A DNA stretch of 64,000 nt from Candidatus Obscuribacter sp. (GCA_016712465.1 JADJQZ010000001.1:3100001-3164000), one strand, 5' to 3'. Numbered from the stretch's first letter, positions 17,437 to 25,918 are shown. Numbers and translations are program-made. The notes: a model not told the origin generated them from the letters alone.

Positions 17437-18771
17437 ATGAACTCAAAGAATGCAGTAATTCTTGTCGCGCTATCAAGCTTACTTTCGATGGCTCCAGCTC
17501 TGGCTGAGAAAACGGAGAAATTCCGGGTAATCAGCACTGATTTCTTTGACAGAAAACACCTGGACATCAAAGACCCACAGACGAAGGTCAACATAGTAGC
17601 CGAAGTTGATCGACTGGTGCGAGGACTGTTCTTCGATAAGAGCAAAGTTAATGGAATCTGGTTGCGATCGCGAGAGGAACTGGCAAGGACTGCAGCTCAA
17701 GCCAAAAGCACAACCGTACTTAAACCCATCATCAATTTCTACCTTTCAAAGCTGGGCACAAGTCATTGCCTTTTCACCACCGATGAAGACGAAAGCTTCT
17801 ATTATCTAGAGTCCCTCTTCGGCTCTCTGCAGAAGAAAGGAAATGCAAAAGAATACGGAGTACCGGGTTTTGTCACCGGCGGGACAGGCTTTCCGGAGAA
17901 AACCGTACGCTACGTTCTGGCTGGCAGCGCCGCCGACAAATCCGGAATTGAGGTAGGTGACGAAATCACCTCAGTTAACGGTAAAACTGAATATACATAT
18001 AAAGATTGCCTGGCGGCTGCCGGTACGGAACTAGCTATCACTTACAAGAGGCAGGGCTTAGATAAAACAGCCAGGCTCAAACCCAAACAAATGGATCATT
18101 TCAAGGCCTACCTCAAAGCCATGGAAGACAGCCTCCGCACACTCACCATCGAAGTAGAGATAGGCGGCAAGAAAAGAGAGGTCACCCTCACTTATATCCA
18201 TATGTACAGCGGTGGTCCCCAGGTGAGGGAAACCCTGGAGTCTTTGCTCAATGACAAAGGCGCAAGCGATGCCCTCATACTGGACCTGCGAGACGGCTAT
18301 GGTGGTGCCAGCCTCACTGATATCGACTGCCTCTTCCGCAACCCAGCCAACTACCCGGTTTTTGAGCGGCGTTATGCAAGCGGTGCAAAGTATGCGCAAA
18401 ACCTCTGCTTTACCAGACCGGTGGTGGCACTGATCAATTCAGGCAGCAGGAGCGGGAAAGAACTTCTGGCCTACACACTAAAGAAAACCGGGCGGGCCAC
18501 CCTGGTAGGAGAGTGCACAGCAGGTTATGTGGTAGCCGGCTCTTTCCAGAAAATCGACCAGCACTGTGCCCTCTATATCGCCTGCGCCGACTGCACCATA
18601 GACGGCAAGCGCCTGGAGGGCGTGGGCGTAGAACCCGACATTAAGATCCCGAACGAAAGCCTGCATGAGAAGGGATATCAGAAACAGTTGATGGTGGCTA
18701 TCAAGGAAGCCCTGCGTCAGGTTGTCAAATCTGAAACTGTTGATAAGAGTACAAGAGAAGGTTCTCAATAG
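17437..18771 (+). CDS. S41-family (C-terminal processing) peptidase-like protein, catalytic Lys replaced
   Basis: 444 residues: a signal peptide (MNSKNAVILVALSSLLSMAPALA), a PDZ-like segment (YVLAGSAADKSGIEVGDEITSVNG) at about residues 150-185, then the S41 core. The family nucleophile is present (NSGSRSGKEL, S339), but 25 residues later, where CtpA/CtpB have Lys (GEKSFGK), this protein has Tyr (GECTAGY, Y364). The canonical CtpA in this window, at 58149-59600, keeps both at the same spacing. It may be inactive, use another dyad, or act by binding. Its last 60 codons recur as a remnant at 20417-20599. Function in the periplasm is inferred from the signal peptide. Confidence 0.82.
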   Translation: MNSKNAVILVALSSLLSMAPALAEKTEKFRVISTDFFDRKHLDIKDPQTKVNIVAEVDRLVRGLFFDKSKVNGIWLRSREELARTAAQAKSTTVLKPIINFYLSKLGTSHCLFTTDEDESFYYLESLFGSLQKKGNAKEYGVPGFVTGGTGFPEKTVRYVLAGSAADKSGIEVGDEITSVNGKTEYTYKDCLAAAGTELAITYKRQGLDKTARLKPKQMDHFKAYLKAMEDSLRTLTIEVEIGGKKREVTLTYIHMYSGGPQVRETLESLLNDKGASDALILDLRDGYGGASLTDIDCLFRNPANYPVFERRYASGAKYAQNLCFTRPVVALINSGSRSGKELLAYTLKKTGRATLVGECTAGYVVAGSFQKIDQHCALYIACADCTIDGKRLEGVGVEPDIKIPNESLHEKGYQKQLMVAIKEALRQVVKSETVDKSTREGSQ

Positions 18772-18885
18772 ATTTAATGTTTGCCGCTTGGTTCCCCAGC
18801 TCAGCGCCAAGAACCTCTCCAGGCGTTACTACCGAACTATCAGGCCGATAGTCATATAATTATGCCTTCCAGAGGCACCGCACCA

Positions 18886-19176
18886 ATGGCTAAGAAAGAA
18901 ACGGATCCAAGCAAATCCAAGAGAAAGATTCTGATTCTATCTTTTGTGATTCCTTTTATAGCAATCATGTCCATTTGGACTCTTTGGGATTACTTTGACA
19001 TTTCAGATGGTCTTGAGAAAGGGCGGGGTGGACCGCAACCAACCATCTCTAATCAGCAAATATTTCTCAATTCATTCAAAGACTCATTCGTCTTTGCAAT
19101 TCCAGCTGGTCTGATTGGCTTAGGTTGCGGCTTGGTTGTATTTGGCAAGTCTAAACAAGGCGACAATTCAATGTAG
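18886..19176 (+). CDS. Two-span membrane protein of unknown function
   Basis: 96 residues from the ATG at 18886, which has AGAGG about ten bases upstream; in-frame starts at 18862 or further upstream would only add a non-conserved-looking tail. A Lys/Ser-rich cytoplasmic start leads into a first span (ILILSFVIPFIAIMSIWTLW), a polar loop of about 30 residues, and a second span (FVFAIPAGLIGLGCGLVVF). No family is recognised. It converges with the lysozyme-like gene, overlapping its end by 9 bp, and lies between the two copies of the protease-tail repeat. Confidence 0.55.
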   Translation: MAKKETDPSKSKRKILILSFVIPFIAIMSIWTLWDYFDISDGLEKGRGGPQPTISNQQIFLNSFKDSFVFAIPAGLIGLGCGLVVFGKSKQGDNSM

Positions 19177-20292
19177 AAACTGTAGCTGTCTTTCGACGTT
19201 TTTTAGATGCTCCGACTTGATTAACACTCGTTCATCGCTCGTTGGATAAGCCTTTTCATAGCCTCGCAAATGCTCTAGCTCTTTTGCTTTTGGAATGATA
19301 TTGGCATGTAAGTCTGGGTTCTCCGGTGTTTTTGGATTGTAGTAAACATCTGCATTGTAGGCATATGCCAATGATCTAGCGTTGATTTCAACGCACTTAC
19401 CTAGAAGCATTTTGTCCTGTACGTGCTTAAAGTCATCTACTTCTGACTGCAACTTGGCTGCCATGATCATTGGCAGGCATGCCGGATCCAAAAGAGCAGT
19501 GGCTTCCGCATTTGGACCCAAATGCCCCTGTTCGTTCAAAAACTTTCTGAGCTGCGGATACTTAACGCAAAAGGTTACAACTCCTATTGGGGCGATCTGA
19601 GCATACCCAAGAGTCTCACAAGGATTGACATAGCCATGCTCTGATCTGTTGTCGCCCATACTGTCTTTCACATCGTAGTTGTGAAGCTCATTTCTAACAA
19701 GAGCCCTCATTAGCTTACTGGCGGCTTCGGCTGACAAATACTTGCCCAGTTCCGGAAAGGCCTGAAAGGCTTCGTTCCAAGCTGCTGGATTGGCTTTTGT
19801 GCATTCAGCCAATCGGATGTCTTCAGTTCCTCGGTACGGAAATATAAGCCGATCTGAGCCAGGAGAGGTCACGCGAACAACATCGCTACCAAGTCCAAGA
19901 TTTCGAAATCCACAATAATCCTGTTTAAAATCGCGAGCTATGACGGCATCGACTTCAGAGGATGCCGCCTGCACTTGAGGAATCGTCTCAACTGAAGCGG
20001 CACCAGGAGCTACATTAGACGCTAATAGAGTTGGCTCCTGGCTGCCTTCGAACAGTTCAAACTTTTGGGATGCCTCATTTGCTGCTCCTGGCTTGCAGAA
20101 CAAATCTGTGGCTGATTGATCCTGCCCTAACATATGCTGCTTCTGGGTTTCACGCCAATCTTTCTGCAATGACTGATTCTTGATCACGCCGCTGTAAAAT
20201 ACAGTCTCAGGCGCGACTTGTGGTTTGGCCAGTTCCTTTTTCTTGTCACTTTCTTCAGGCATGCCGGCAGTTCCAGGCTTATAGACTTTCAT
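19168..20292 (-). CDS. Lysozyme/lytic-transglycosylase-fold-like protein (candidate)
   Basis: 374 residues from the ATG at 20292, which is preceded by AGAGGG at five-base spacing; a start 24 bp upstream lacks such a site. The N-terminal 120 residues are low-complexity. At about 190-345 the order RNELHNYDVKDS (E202), then LGYAQIAPIGV, then LAYAYNADVYYNP recalls the transglycosylase SLT motifs E-S, G-x-M-Q-I-x-P and A-Y-N-A-G. If so, E202 would be the catalytic acid cutting peptidoglycan. There is no signal peptide, so export by another route, or a cargo role with the toxin-like locus, would be needed. The match is at motif level only. Confidence 0.5.
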   Translation of the reverse strand: MKVYKPGTAGMPEESDKKKELAKPQVAPETVFYSGVIKNQSLQKDWRETQKQHMLGQDQSATDLFCKPGAANEASQKFELFEGSQEPTLLASNVAPGAASVETIPQVQAASSEVDAVIARDFKQDYCGFRNLGLGSDVVRVTSPGSDRLIFPYRGTEDIRLAECTKANPAAWNEAFQAFPELGKYLSAEAASKLMRALVRNELHNYDVKDSMGDNRSEHGYVNPCETLGYAQIAPIGVVTFCVKYPQLRKFLNEQGHLGPNAEATALLDPACLPMIMAAKLQSEVDDFKHVQDKMLLGKCVEINARSLAYAYNADVYYNPKTPENPDLHANIIPKAKELEHLRGYEKAYPTSDERVLIKSEHLKNVERQLQFLH

Positions 20293-20416
20293 ATACCCTC
20301 TTTGGCTGCCTGCCATGTTTTACATCAAGGGAAATATCTTCCGGACCACCCGAGCTAACAGCTTAATTGACGCGCGACTGCAGAGAAACTTTATCTAATT
20401 GAGAAAGCAACTATCC

Positions 20417-20599
20417 GACTGCACCATCGACGGCAAACGCCTGGAGGGCGTGGGAGTAGAACCCGACATCAAGATCCTGAACGATAGCCGGGATGCAAAG
20501 GGCTATCAGAACCAGTTGGAAGTTGCTATCAAGGAAGCCCTTCGCCTGGTTGCCAAATCTGAAACTGTTGATAAGAGTACCGGAGCAGGTTCTCAATAG
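20417..20599 (+). pseudogene. Remnant of a second S41 peptidase gene (C-terminal 60 codons only)
   Basis: These 183 bp match 18589-18771, the end of the S41-like gene, at about 87% of bases, including the stop codon; about 49 of 60 encoded residues agree (start DCTIDGKRLEGVGVEPDIKI). Similarity stops abruptly at 20417; the 18 in-frame bases before it are unrelated. No PDZ, Ser motif or signal peptide remains, so it cannot encode a protease. It marks a former tandem paralogue whose 5' part has been lost. The two copies flank the genes at 18886-20292. Confidence 0.85.
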
Positions 20600-20700
20600 C
20601 TGTAAAATATGGTTGCTGCCAGTTCCTGGCGCAGACCCGTCATCAAGCGCTTCCCTCGGAAGCGCAGTCATGTGTTATTTCAGCTATATCGAGAAAGCCA

Positions 20701-22974
20701 ATGCCTCAATTAAACGCCTCAGATGTAAAAGCCCTCTATAACTCCTTTGCTGCCAAGCATGCCGAAGCCAGAAAGAAACTGGGTCGCCCCCTGACTCTGG
20801 CGGAGAAAGTACTGACGGCCCACCTGGATCACTATCCGGAAGGCGAATTGAAGCGGGGTGAAAGCTATGCTCTCTTGCGTCCCGACCGCGTCGCCATGCA
20901 AGATGCCACTGCTCAAATGGCCCTTCTGCAGTTCATGCAAGCCCAGTTGAAGAAAGTTGCCGTACCCAGCACCGTACACTGCGACCACTTGATTCAGGCC
21001 AGAGACGGCGCCGACAAAGACATGGAGCGGGCCTGCGACGAGAACAAAGAAGTCTACGACTTCCTGGCTTCCGCCTCCAACAAACATGGCATCGGCTTCT
21101 GGCAGCCGGGCGCCGGCATTATCCACCAGGTAGTGCTGGAAAACTACGCTTTCCCGGGCGGCATGATGATCGGTACCGACTCTCACACCCCTAATGCCGG
21201 TGGTCTGGGGATGATTGCCATCGGGGTGGGCGGCGCCGACGCTGTAGATGTGATGGCCGGAGAAGCCTGGGGCGTGAGATGGCCCAAGCTCATTGGCGTG
21301 CACCTGAAAGGCAAATTGAACGGCTGGACTTCCCCTAAAGACGTCATTCTCAAGCTGGCCGGCATCCTCACCGTAGCTGGTGGCACAGGGGCTATCATCG
21401 AATACTTCGGCGAAGGCACCAAATCTATTTCCTGCACCGGCAAAGGCACAATCACCAATATGGGTGCCGAGCTGGGTGCTACCACCTCTATCTTCCCTTA
21501 TGACGAGCGCATGGCCGCTTATCTGAAGATTACCGGCCGTGAGGAAATCGCCAAACTGGCCGAGGCTCACAAAGACGAATTGACTGCCGATGCGGAAGTA
21601 GCCAAAGAGCCCAACAAGTTCTTCGATCAAGTTGTGGAGATCGACCTGGACACTCTGGAACCCTATGTAGTGGGTCCCCACACCCCCGACCTGGCCCGTC
21701 CTATTTCGGCATTCGCTGCCGAGATCAAAGAGAAAGGCTATCCGGACAAACTCTCCTACGCCTTGATAGGCAGTTGCACAAACTCTTCTTATGAAGACAT
21801 GAGCAGGGCGGCCCATGTGGCCAAGCAAGGTGTTGAAGCGGGCATCAAGAGCACTTGCGGTTTTCTGGTCACACCCGGTTCCGAGCAGATTTACGAGACC
21901 ATTCAGCGTGATGGTCAGATGAAGACCCTGAATGACATCGGTGCCGTGGTCATGGCCAATGCCTGCGGACCATGCATCGGTCAGTGGAAGCGTGAAGACA
22001 TCAAGACCGGAGAAAAGAACTCCATCATCACTTCCTTCAACCGCAACTTCCAGAAGCGTAACGACGGCAATGCCGAAACCCTGGCCTTCATCGGCAGCCC
22101 CGAAATAGTCACGGCTTTCGCTCTGGCCGGTTCCCTTTCTTTCAATCCCATCACCGACACAATCACCACCGAAAGCGGCAAAAAGGTCAAGTTGGCGCCT
22201 CCCACCGCCGACGAACTGCCGGGCAAGGGCTTTGTTTGCGAGAACAAAGGCTATATTGCTCCCGCTGCCGACGGCGACAAAGTCTCGGTCATCGTCAGCA
22301 AAGACTCTGAAAGACTGCAGTTGCTGGAACCTTTCGCTGCCTGGAACGGCAAAGACTACAAGCAACTACCGGTGCTTATGAAAGCCCTGGGCAAGTGCAC
22401 CACCGACCATATTTCCGCCGCCGGTCCCTGGCTGCGTTACCGTGGTCACCTGGACCGCATCTCTGACAATATGTTCATCGGTGCCACCAATGCCTTCACA
22501 AAAGAGACCGGCGTCGGTATCGATGTCTTGTCCGGCGAAAAGGGCTCTTACCCGCAAGTGGCTCGCCACTACAAAGCCGAGGGCATGGGCTGGGTGGCTA
22601 TCGGCGACACCAACTACGGCGAAGGCTCCAGCCGCGAACATGCGGCCATGTCGCCCCGCTTCCTTGGTTGCAAGGCCGTCATCGTGAAGAGCTTTGCCCG
22701 CATCCACGAAACCAACCTGAAGAAGCAGGGCATCCTCGCTCTTACTTTTGTCAATCCTTCCGACTACGACAAAATTCAAGAGAAAGACCGCATCAGCTTG
22801 CTTGGGCTTTCTGCTCTCGCCCCTGGCAAGACTGTGGAAATGCTCATCGAGCACGAAGGCGGCAAGAGCGAGACCATCGAAGTGAAGCACACCATGACGG
22901 AAGAGCAGATCGGCTGGTTCAAAGCCGGTTCGGCTCTCAACCTGATTCGTGAGAAACAGATGGCTAAGAGCTGA
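20701..22974 (+). CDS. Aconitate hydratase (mitochondrial-type)
   Basis: A 757-residue TCA-cycle enzyme interconverting citrate and isocitrate through a [4Fe-4S] cluster. The cluster ligands are C359 (GSCTNSSYEDM), C422 and C425 (ANACGPCIGQW). Other family signatures: GTDSHTPNAGGLGMIAIGVGGADA, and the swivelling fourth domain with GDTNYGEGSSREHAA and KSFARIHETNLKKQG. Length and sequence style resemble the mitochondrial aconitase branch, not the roughly 890-residue AcnA or the AcnB type of enterobacteria. It functions with the succinate dehydrogenase encoded at 26330-29689. A strong terminator for this gene lies inside the converging TPR gene. Confidence 0.96.
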   Translation: MPQLNASDVKALYNSFAAKHAEARKKLGRPLTLAEKVLTAHLDHYPEGELKRGESYALLRPDRVAMQDATAQMALLQFMQAQLKKVAVPSTVHCDHLIQARDGADKDMERACDENKEVYDFLASASNKHGIGFWQPGAGIIHQVVLENYAFPGGMMIGTDSHTPNAGGLGMIAIGVGGADAVDVMAGEAWGVRWPKLIGVHLKGKLNGWTSPKDVILKLAGILTVAGGTGAIIEYFGEGTKSISCTGKGTITNMGAELGATTSIFPYDERMAAYLKITGREEIAKLAEAHKDELTADAEVAKEPNKFFDQVVEIDLDTLEPYVVGPHTPDLARPISAFAAEIKEKGYPDKLSYALIGSCTNSSYEDMSRAAHVAKQGVEAGIKSTCGFLVTPGSEQIYETIQRDGQMKTLNDIGAVVMANACGPCIGQWKREDIKTGEKNSIITSFNRNFQKRNDGNAETLAFIGSPEIVTAFALAGSLSFNPITDTITTESGKKVKLAPPTADELPGKGFVCENKGYIAPAADGDKVSVIVSKDSERLQLLEPFAAWNGKDYKQLPVLMKALGKCTTDHISAAGPWLRYRGHLDRISDNMFIGATNAFTKETGVGIDVLSGEKGSYPQVARHYKAEGMGWVAIGDTNYGEGSSREHAAMSPRFLGCKAVIVKSFARIHETNLKKQGILALTFVNPSDYDKIQEKDRISLLGLSALAPGKTVEMLIEHEGGKSETIEVKHTMTEEQIGWFKAGSALNLIREKQMAKS

Positions 22975-23446
22975 GAAGAAACGGCAGCCCGCCTGGTTTA
23001 GACCAGTTGCGCGCTTCCAGGTAATGGGCCTGCTCCGGCAGGCCCATTTTTCTAAGGAGTGCTGCATAGTCGTTTAATAGCGTATTGAAGACTTCGCTTT
23101 CTTCGCCCAAAAGCTCATAACAGGCTGAAAGCGCTCTTTTGAAGAATTCTTCCGCCTCGGGATAGGCTTCTTCTTTAAGATAGATAAGAGCCAAGTTAGC
23201 CTGACTCATCACCACTTCCAGGCAATTGATCTGGGAGCGCTCTTTGATTTTCAAAATAAACTTGTAGATTCGCCTGGCAGCGTTTAACTCGCCGCGCTCC
23301 TGCCAGCCGCGAGCCACCTTATAAAGGCCTCGGATCAGGTAAGAACAAGACGAACTGGCGTCTTTGATCAGACTGAGGCTGCTCAAATTACCAGCGGTCC
23401 CACCGGCACCGCCGCCGTCTTCAGCCGCCGTGTCTCCAGTTTGCAT
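22964..23446 (-). CDS. Tetratricopeptide-repeat protein
   Basis: 160 residues from the ATG at 23446, chosen because GGGAGGG lies six bases before it; an upstream in-frame start lacks such a site. After a Gly/Ala-rich start, residues about 40-150 carry TPR-like helix pairs: GWQERGELNAARRIYKFIL, then SQANLALIYLKEEAYPEAEEFFKRAL, then LLNDYAALLRKMGLPEQAHYLE. It is likely a small cytoplasmic scaffold. It overlaps the 3' end of the aconitase gene by 11 bp, tail to tail, and its codons near the end form the aconitase terminator hairpin. Confidence 0.78.
   Translation of the reverse strand: MQTGDTAAEDGGGAGGTAGNLSSLSLIKDASSSCSYLIRGLYKVARGWQERGELNAARRIYKFILKIKERSQINCLEVVMSQANLALIYLKEEAYPEAEEFFKRALSACYELLGEESEVFNTLLNDYAALLRKMGLPEQAHYLEARNWSKPGGLPFLLSS
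23024..23052 (+). terminator. Intrinsic terminator of the aconitase gene, inside the converging TPR gene
   Basis: ATGGGCCTG (23024-23032) pairs perfectly with CAGGCCCAT (23039-23047) around CTCCGG, followed by TTTTTC on the plus strand only. It lies 50 bp after the aconitase stop and encodes MGLPEQA on the other strand. Confidence 0.8.
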
Positions 23447-23541
23447 ATAACCCTCCCGGCCTGCCCATAAGAACGGACATCTTAAGTAAAAGGCCAAATT
23501 CGATTCTTGCCAAGAGGGGTGAGCAGATAACTTATCCGGGG

Positions 23542-24426
23542 CTACCCCATATCTTTGCCCGACCGGGTTCTTGCCAGTAACCGGTTTAAAGCATCGGTCA
23601 TGAGCTTGGGGTGATTTGCTACCAGATCGTTATGGAGACCTTCCTCTACGACGAGGAGCTCCTTGTCACCGCTGGCGGCATCATAGAGCTTGTAGGCATG
23701 GCTGACGGAAACTGAGGGATCCAGCTTACCGTGGGCAATTAAGAGAGGCGGATGTCCTTTAGCAAGCAAGGAGGCACTGTTGAGGGTCGGCTTCGGATAA
23801 AGCTTCTGGGGATAAAGGCCAAGGAGCGGAAAGGTTTCAAGGGCCACCTGCCTGAGGGAGCTAAAGCCCGATTGCAAGAACAGGGCGGCCGGCTTGCGCA
23901 GACTGGCTACGTTAGCCGAAACGGCCACACCCAGAGACTCTCCATAGAGGACGATGGAGCTTTCGGGTATGCCGCGACCGGTAAGAAAGTCGAAGGCGCA
24001 TAGCCCGTCTTCCACAATAGTCTTGACCGAGGTCAGACCGGAACTGCCGCCGAAGCCGCGATAGTCATAAATGAATACCGACAGATTCAAGGACAAAAGC
24101 CAGCGTACCAATTTAGCACGGTCAAGCATATTGCCGGAATTGCCGTGATGAATCAAGACCGTGTGCTCTGCTTCCGGCAGCGGGAAGTAGTAGCCGTGCA
24201 GGCGCTGTCTGCCGCAGGCAAGCCAGACTTCCTCGGGCAGACGACCATAGACTTCAATGAGCATTTCACTGTTTAGCGATTCAGGCAAAGGGTTTGGATG
24301 AAAGAGCAGGGGGCGGTAAAGCGCCATAGACTGCCTGGGCGAAAGCAGCCAGTAGAAAAAGGCCGGCAAAAAAGCCGAGTAGAAAATTTTAGTCGCTCTA
24401 GAATTGAGAGGCCACTTAACTTTCAT
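23542..24426 (-). CDS. Alpha/beta hydrolase (BEM46/ABHD13-like), membrane-anchored
   Basis: A 294-residue hydrolase with an N-terminal hydrophobic segment (FYSAFLPAFFYWLL) that should anchor it. Motifs: oxyanion-side LIHHGNSGNM, the strand VFIYDYRGFGGSSG, nucleophile elbow LYGESLGVAVS (Ser in GESLG), Asp in HGKLDPSVSV and catalytic His in EEGLHNDL. The ester substrate is not known for this branch. The paralogue at 42309-43217 has the same design. Its start overlaps the upstream acetyltransferase stop by 11 bp, so it is the last gene of an operon from about 26.1 kb. Confidence 0.88.
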   Translation of the reverse strand: MKVKWPLNSRATKIFYSAFLPAFFYWLLSPRQSMALYRPLLFHPNPLPESLNSEMLIEVYGRLPEEVWLACGRQRLHGYYFPLPEAEHTVLIHHGNSGNMLDRAKLVRWLLSLNLSVFIYDYRGFGGSSGLTSVKTIVEDGLCAFDFLTGRGIPESSIVLYGESLGVAVSANVASLRKPAALFLQSGFSSLRQVALETFPLLGLYPQKLYPKPTLNSASLLAKGHPPLLIAHGKLDPSVSVSHAYKLYDAASGDKELLVVEEGLHNDLVANHPKLMTDALNRLLARTRSGKDMG

Positions 24427-24991
24427 GGGCTGTCTCTCTCTGCTCCAACGGCTCTGAATTCAGATCGAGTTCAAAAATGGCCAGATCTAAATACCGATCA
24501 AATTTGTGCACGGCAGCCGTCATAACTCCCACTTTTCTAAAACCGCAAGCCTGGAAGAATCGCAGACTGCCTTCATTGTCTGAAGCAACCAGGGCCAGCA
24601 TCAGTCGGTAATGACTTTTGCAAAGTTCGATCAGGTGTTGTATCAAAGGACGCCCCAGACCATGGCCGGTAAATTGTTTTGCAAAGCCGATAGACACTTC
24701 CACAGTGGTACTGTAAGCCGGTCTATCGCGAAAGGGAGCCGCAAAGGCGTAACCGCAAACCTGCCCATCGACCTTAGAGACAGCCACCAGGACGGGCATG
24801 TTCCGTTTCTTTTGCTCAAGAAACCAGTGGATGCGTTTTTCGGGGGTTTCTTCCTCCACGGAGAAGCTGGCGCTGGAGGTCTTCACGTAATAGTTATAAA
24901 TGGAAGATATTGCAGGTACATCTTCGAGCCTGGCAGCCCTGAGCAGAAAATTTCCTAAATCGACGGTCTTAGACCTAGCGCTTTGATCCAT
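24416..24991 (-). CDS. GNAT N-acetyltransferase (phosphinothricin acetyltransferase-like), copy 2
   Basis: 191 residues from the ATG at 24991; earlier in-frame codons run through the preceding gene and are not expected to be used. The GNAT fold is clear: RAARLEDVPAISSIYNYYV at the start, an acetyl-CoA site variant FTGHGLGRPLIQHLIE (Q/R-x-x-G-x-G/A type) and ALVASDNEGSLRFFQACGFRKVG at the end. The start pattern (IYNYYV, then P-E-x-R-x-x-W) fits the PAT/Bar-like branch, which acetylates amino groups of small amino-acid-like compounds. It is a tandem paralogue of the next gene upstream, with a 17-bp overlap. Confidence 0.86.
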   Translation of the reverse strand: MDQSARSKTVDLGNFLLRAARLEDVPAISSIYNYYVKTSSASFSVEEETPEKRIHWFLEQKKRNMPVLVAVSKVDGQVCGYAFAAPFRDRPAYSTTVEVSIGFAKQFTGHGLGRPLIQHLIELCKSHYRLMLALVASDNEGSLRFFQACGFRKVGVMTAAVHKFDRYLDLAIFELDLNSEPLEQRETAHES

Positions 24992-25532
24992 TTGAATTCG
25001 GCAGTATGAGCTGAAGTATTGATACGTCCAGGTAGCGATCGAACTTGTAGCCGACTTCCTGCAAGCGACCCACTTGCTTGAAACCGCGGGAGGCAAAGAG
25101 TTTGAGACTGGCGTCATTTTCCGAGCATATGAGAGCCAGGACCGCATGATAGCGAGTTCGACAGTGTTCCATGAGGCGATCGATAAGGGCCTTGCCGAGA
25201 CCTTTGCCCAGGCAGTTTGGATCTACATATACGGAAAGCTCACAAGTACCGGCATAGGCGCAGCGGTCATGATAGGGAGATACGGAGGCGAAACCCAGCA
25301 CCCGACCATCCAGATCCGCTACAAAGACAGGCATCTTGCGGGCTTCATGGTGCAACAACCAGGCCCGTCTATCCTCTGGAGATTCCTCTTGCACGGCAAA
25401 AGTGGCCGTGGAGGACTTGACGTAAAAGTTGTAGAGCGAGCTCAAGGGTTGGGCATCATCCAGAATAGCCTCCCGTATAAGCACCTCCTGGCTCAGGTTC
25501 GCCAGTGAGTACCGGCTTGAATCAGAGGACAT
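24975..25532 (-). CDS. GNAT N-acetyltransferase (phosphinothricin acetyltransferase-like), copy 1
   Basis: 185 residues from the ATG at 25532, which has AAGGAG six bases upstream; an in-frame start 45 bp earlier is less well placed. The GNAT elements are IREAILDDAQPLSSLYNFYV, the acetyl-CoA loop CLGKGLGKALIDRLME and ALICSENDASLKLFASRGFKQVG. It shares with copy 2 the pattern SLYNFYVKSS..F.V.EE.PE.R..W and the ending KFDRYLD, so the pair arose by tandem duplication. The acceptor is unknown. Both sit in an operon with a small DDQARRGYIL protein upstream and a hydrolase downstream. Confidence 0.88.
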   Translation of the reverse strand: MSSDSSRYSLANLSQEVLIREAILDDAQPLSSLYNFYVKSSTATFAVQEESPEDRRAWLLHHEARKMPVFVADLDGRVLGFASVSPYHDRCAYAGTCELSVYVDPNCLGKGLGKALIDRLMEHCRTRYHAVLALICSENDASLKLFASRGFKQVGRLQEVGYKFDRYLDVSILQLILPNSNGSKR

Positions 25533-25597
25533 GCGCTTCTCCTTAGCCACCATTACCAGTTCCCAGGGAAGGTGCAAGACCGAAGCAATGCCGTAAA

Positions 25598-25912
25598 TCA
25601 GGCAATTTCCTCTATGTTTGTAGTCTGGAGCAGATCTTCCTGTGCAAGTATATAACCCCGCCTGGCTTGATCGTCACCATAAGCAGCTACTTGCTGGACC
25701 AATTCGAAGACCATTTCCACCGGCACAAACTCAAGCAAGCGGATCAGCTTCTGCTCTACTCTGGTCCATTCGGCAGTCTCCAGGGGCATGCCTTGATCCA
25801 GTCGGGTATTGACTGAAATCGGTGAGGCCACGGCTCGCTTGGACGGACGGTCCGAACGCTTGAGGGCAGATTTCCTGCTTGCTCTTGGCTTGCCATCAAA
25901 AGAGTTGTCCAT
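25598..25912 (-). CDS. Small protein with a conserved YxDDQARRGYIL motif, copy 1
   Basis: 104 residues. The first 37 are basic and disordered (Lys/Arg/Ser-rich, possibly nucleic-acid binding). From residue 37 the protein matches the 85-residue product of 54527-54784: RLDxxxPLxTxEW, then EFVP, then YxDDQARRGYILxQEDL. No family is recognised; the shared block predicts two or three helices. There is no signal peptide or membrane span. It is the first well-supported gene of the operon leading into the two acetyltransferases, ending 65 bp before copy 1. Confidence 0.75.
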   Translation of the reverse strand: MDNSFDGKPRASRKSALKRSDRPSKRAVASPISVNTRLDQGMPLETAEWTRVEQKLIRLLEFVPVEMVFELVQQVAAYGDDQARRGYILAQEDLLQTTNIEEIA

Positions 25913-25918
25913 GACTGA

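Noticed and set aside
18589..20599. Insertion sequence or transposon between the repeated tails
   Set aside because: No transposase, terminal inverted repeats or target-site duplication is visible; the repeats are gene ends, better explained by duplication and recombination.
20719..22365. A 548-codon open frame antisense to the aconitase gene
   Set aside because: It mirrors the strongly biased codons of aconitase; the product resembles no known protein and the sense gene has complete cluster ligands.
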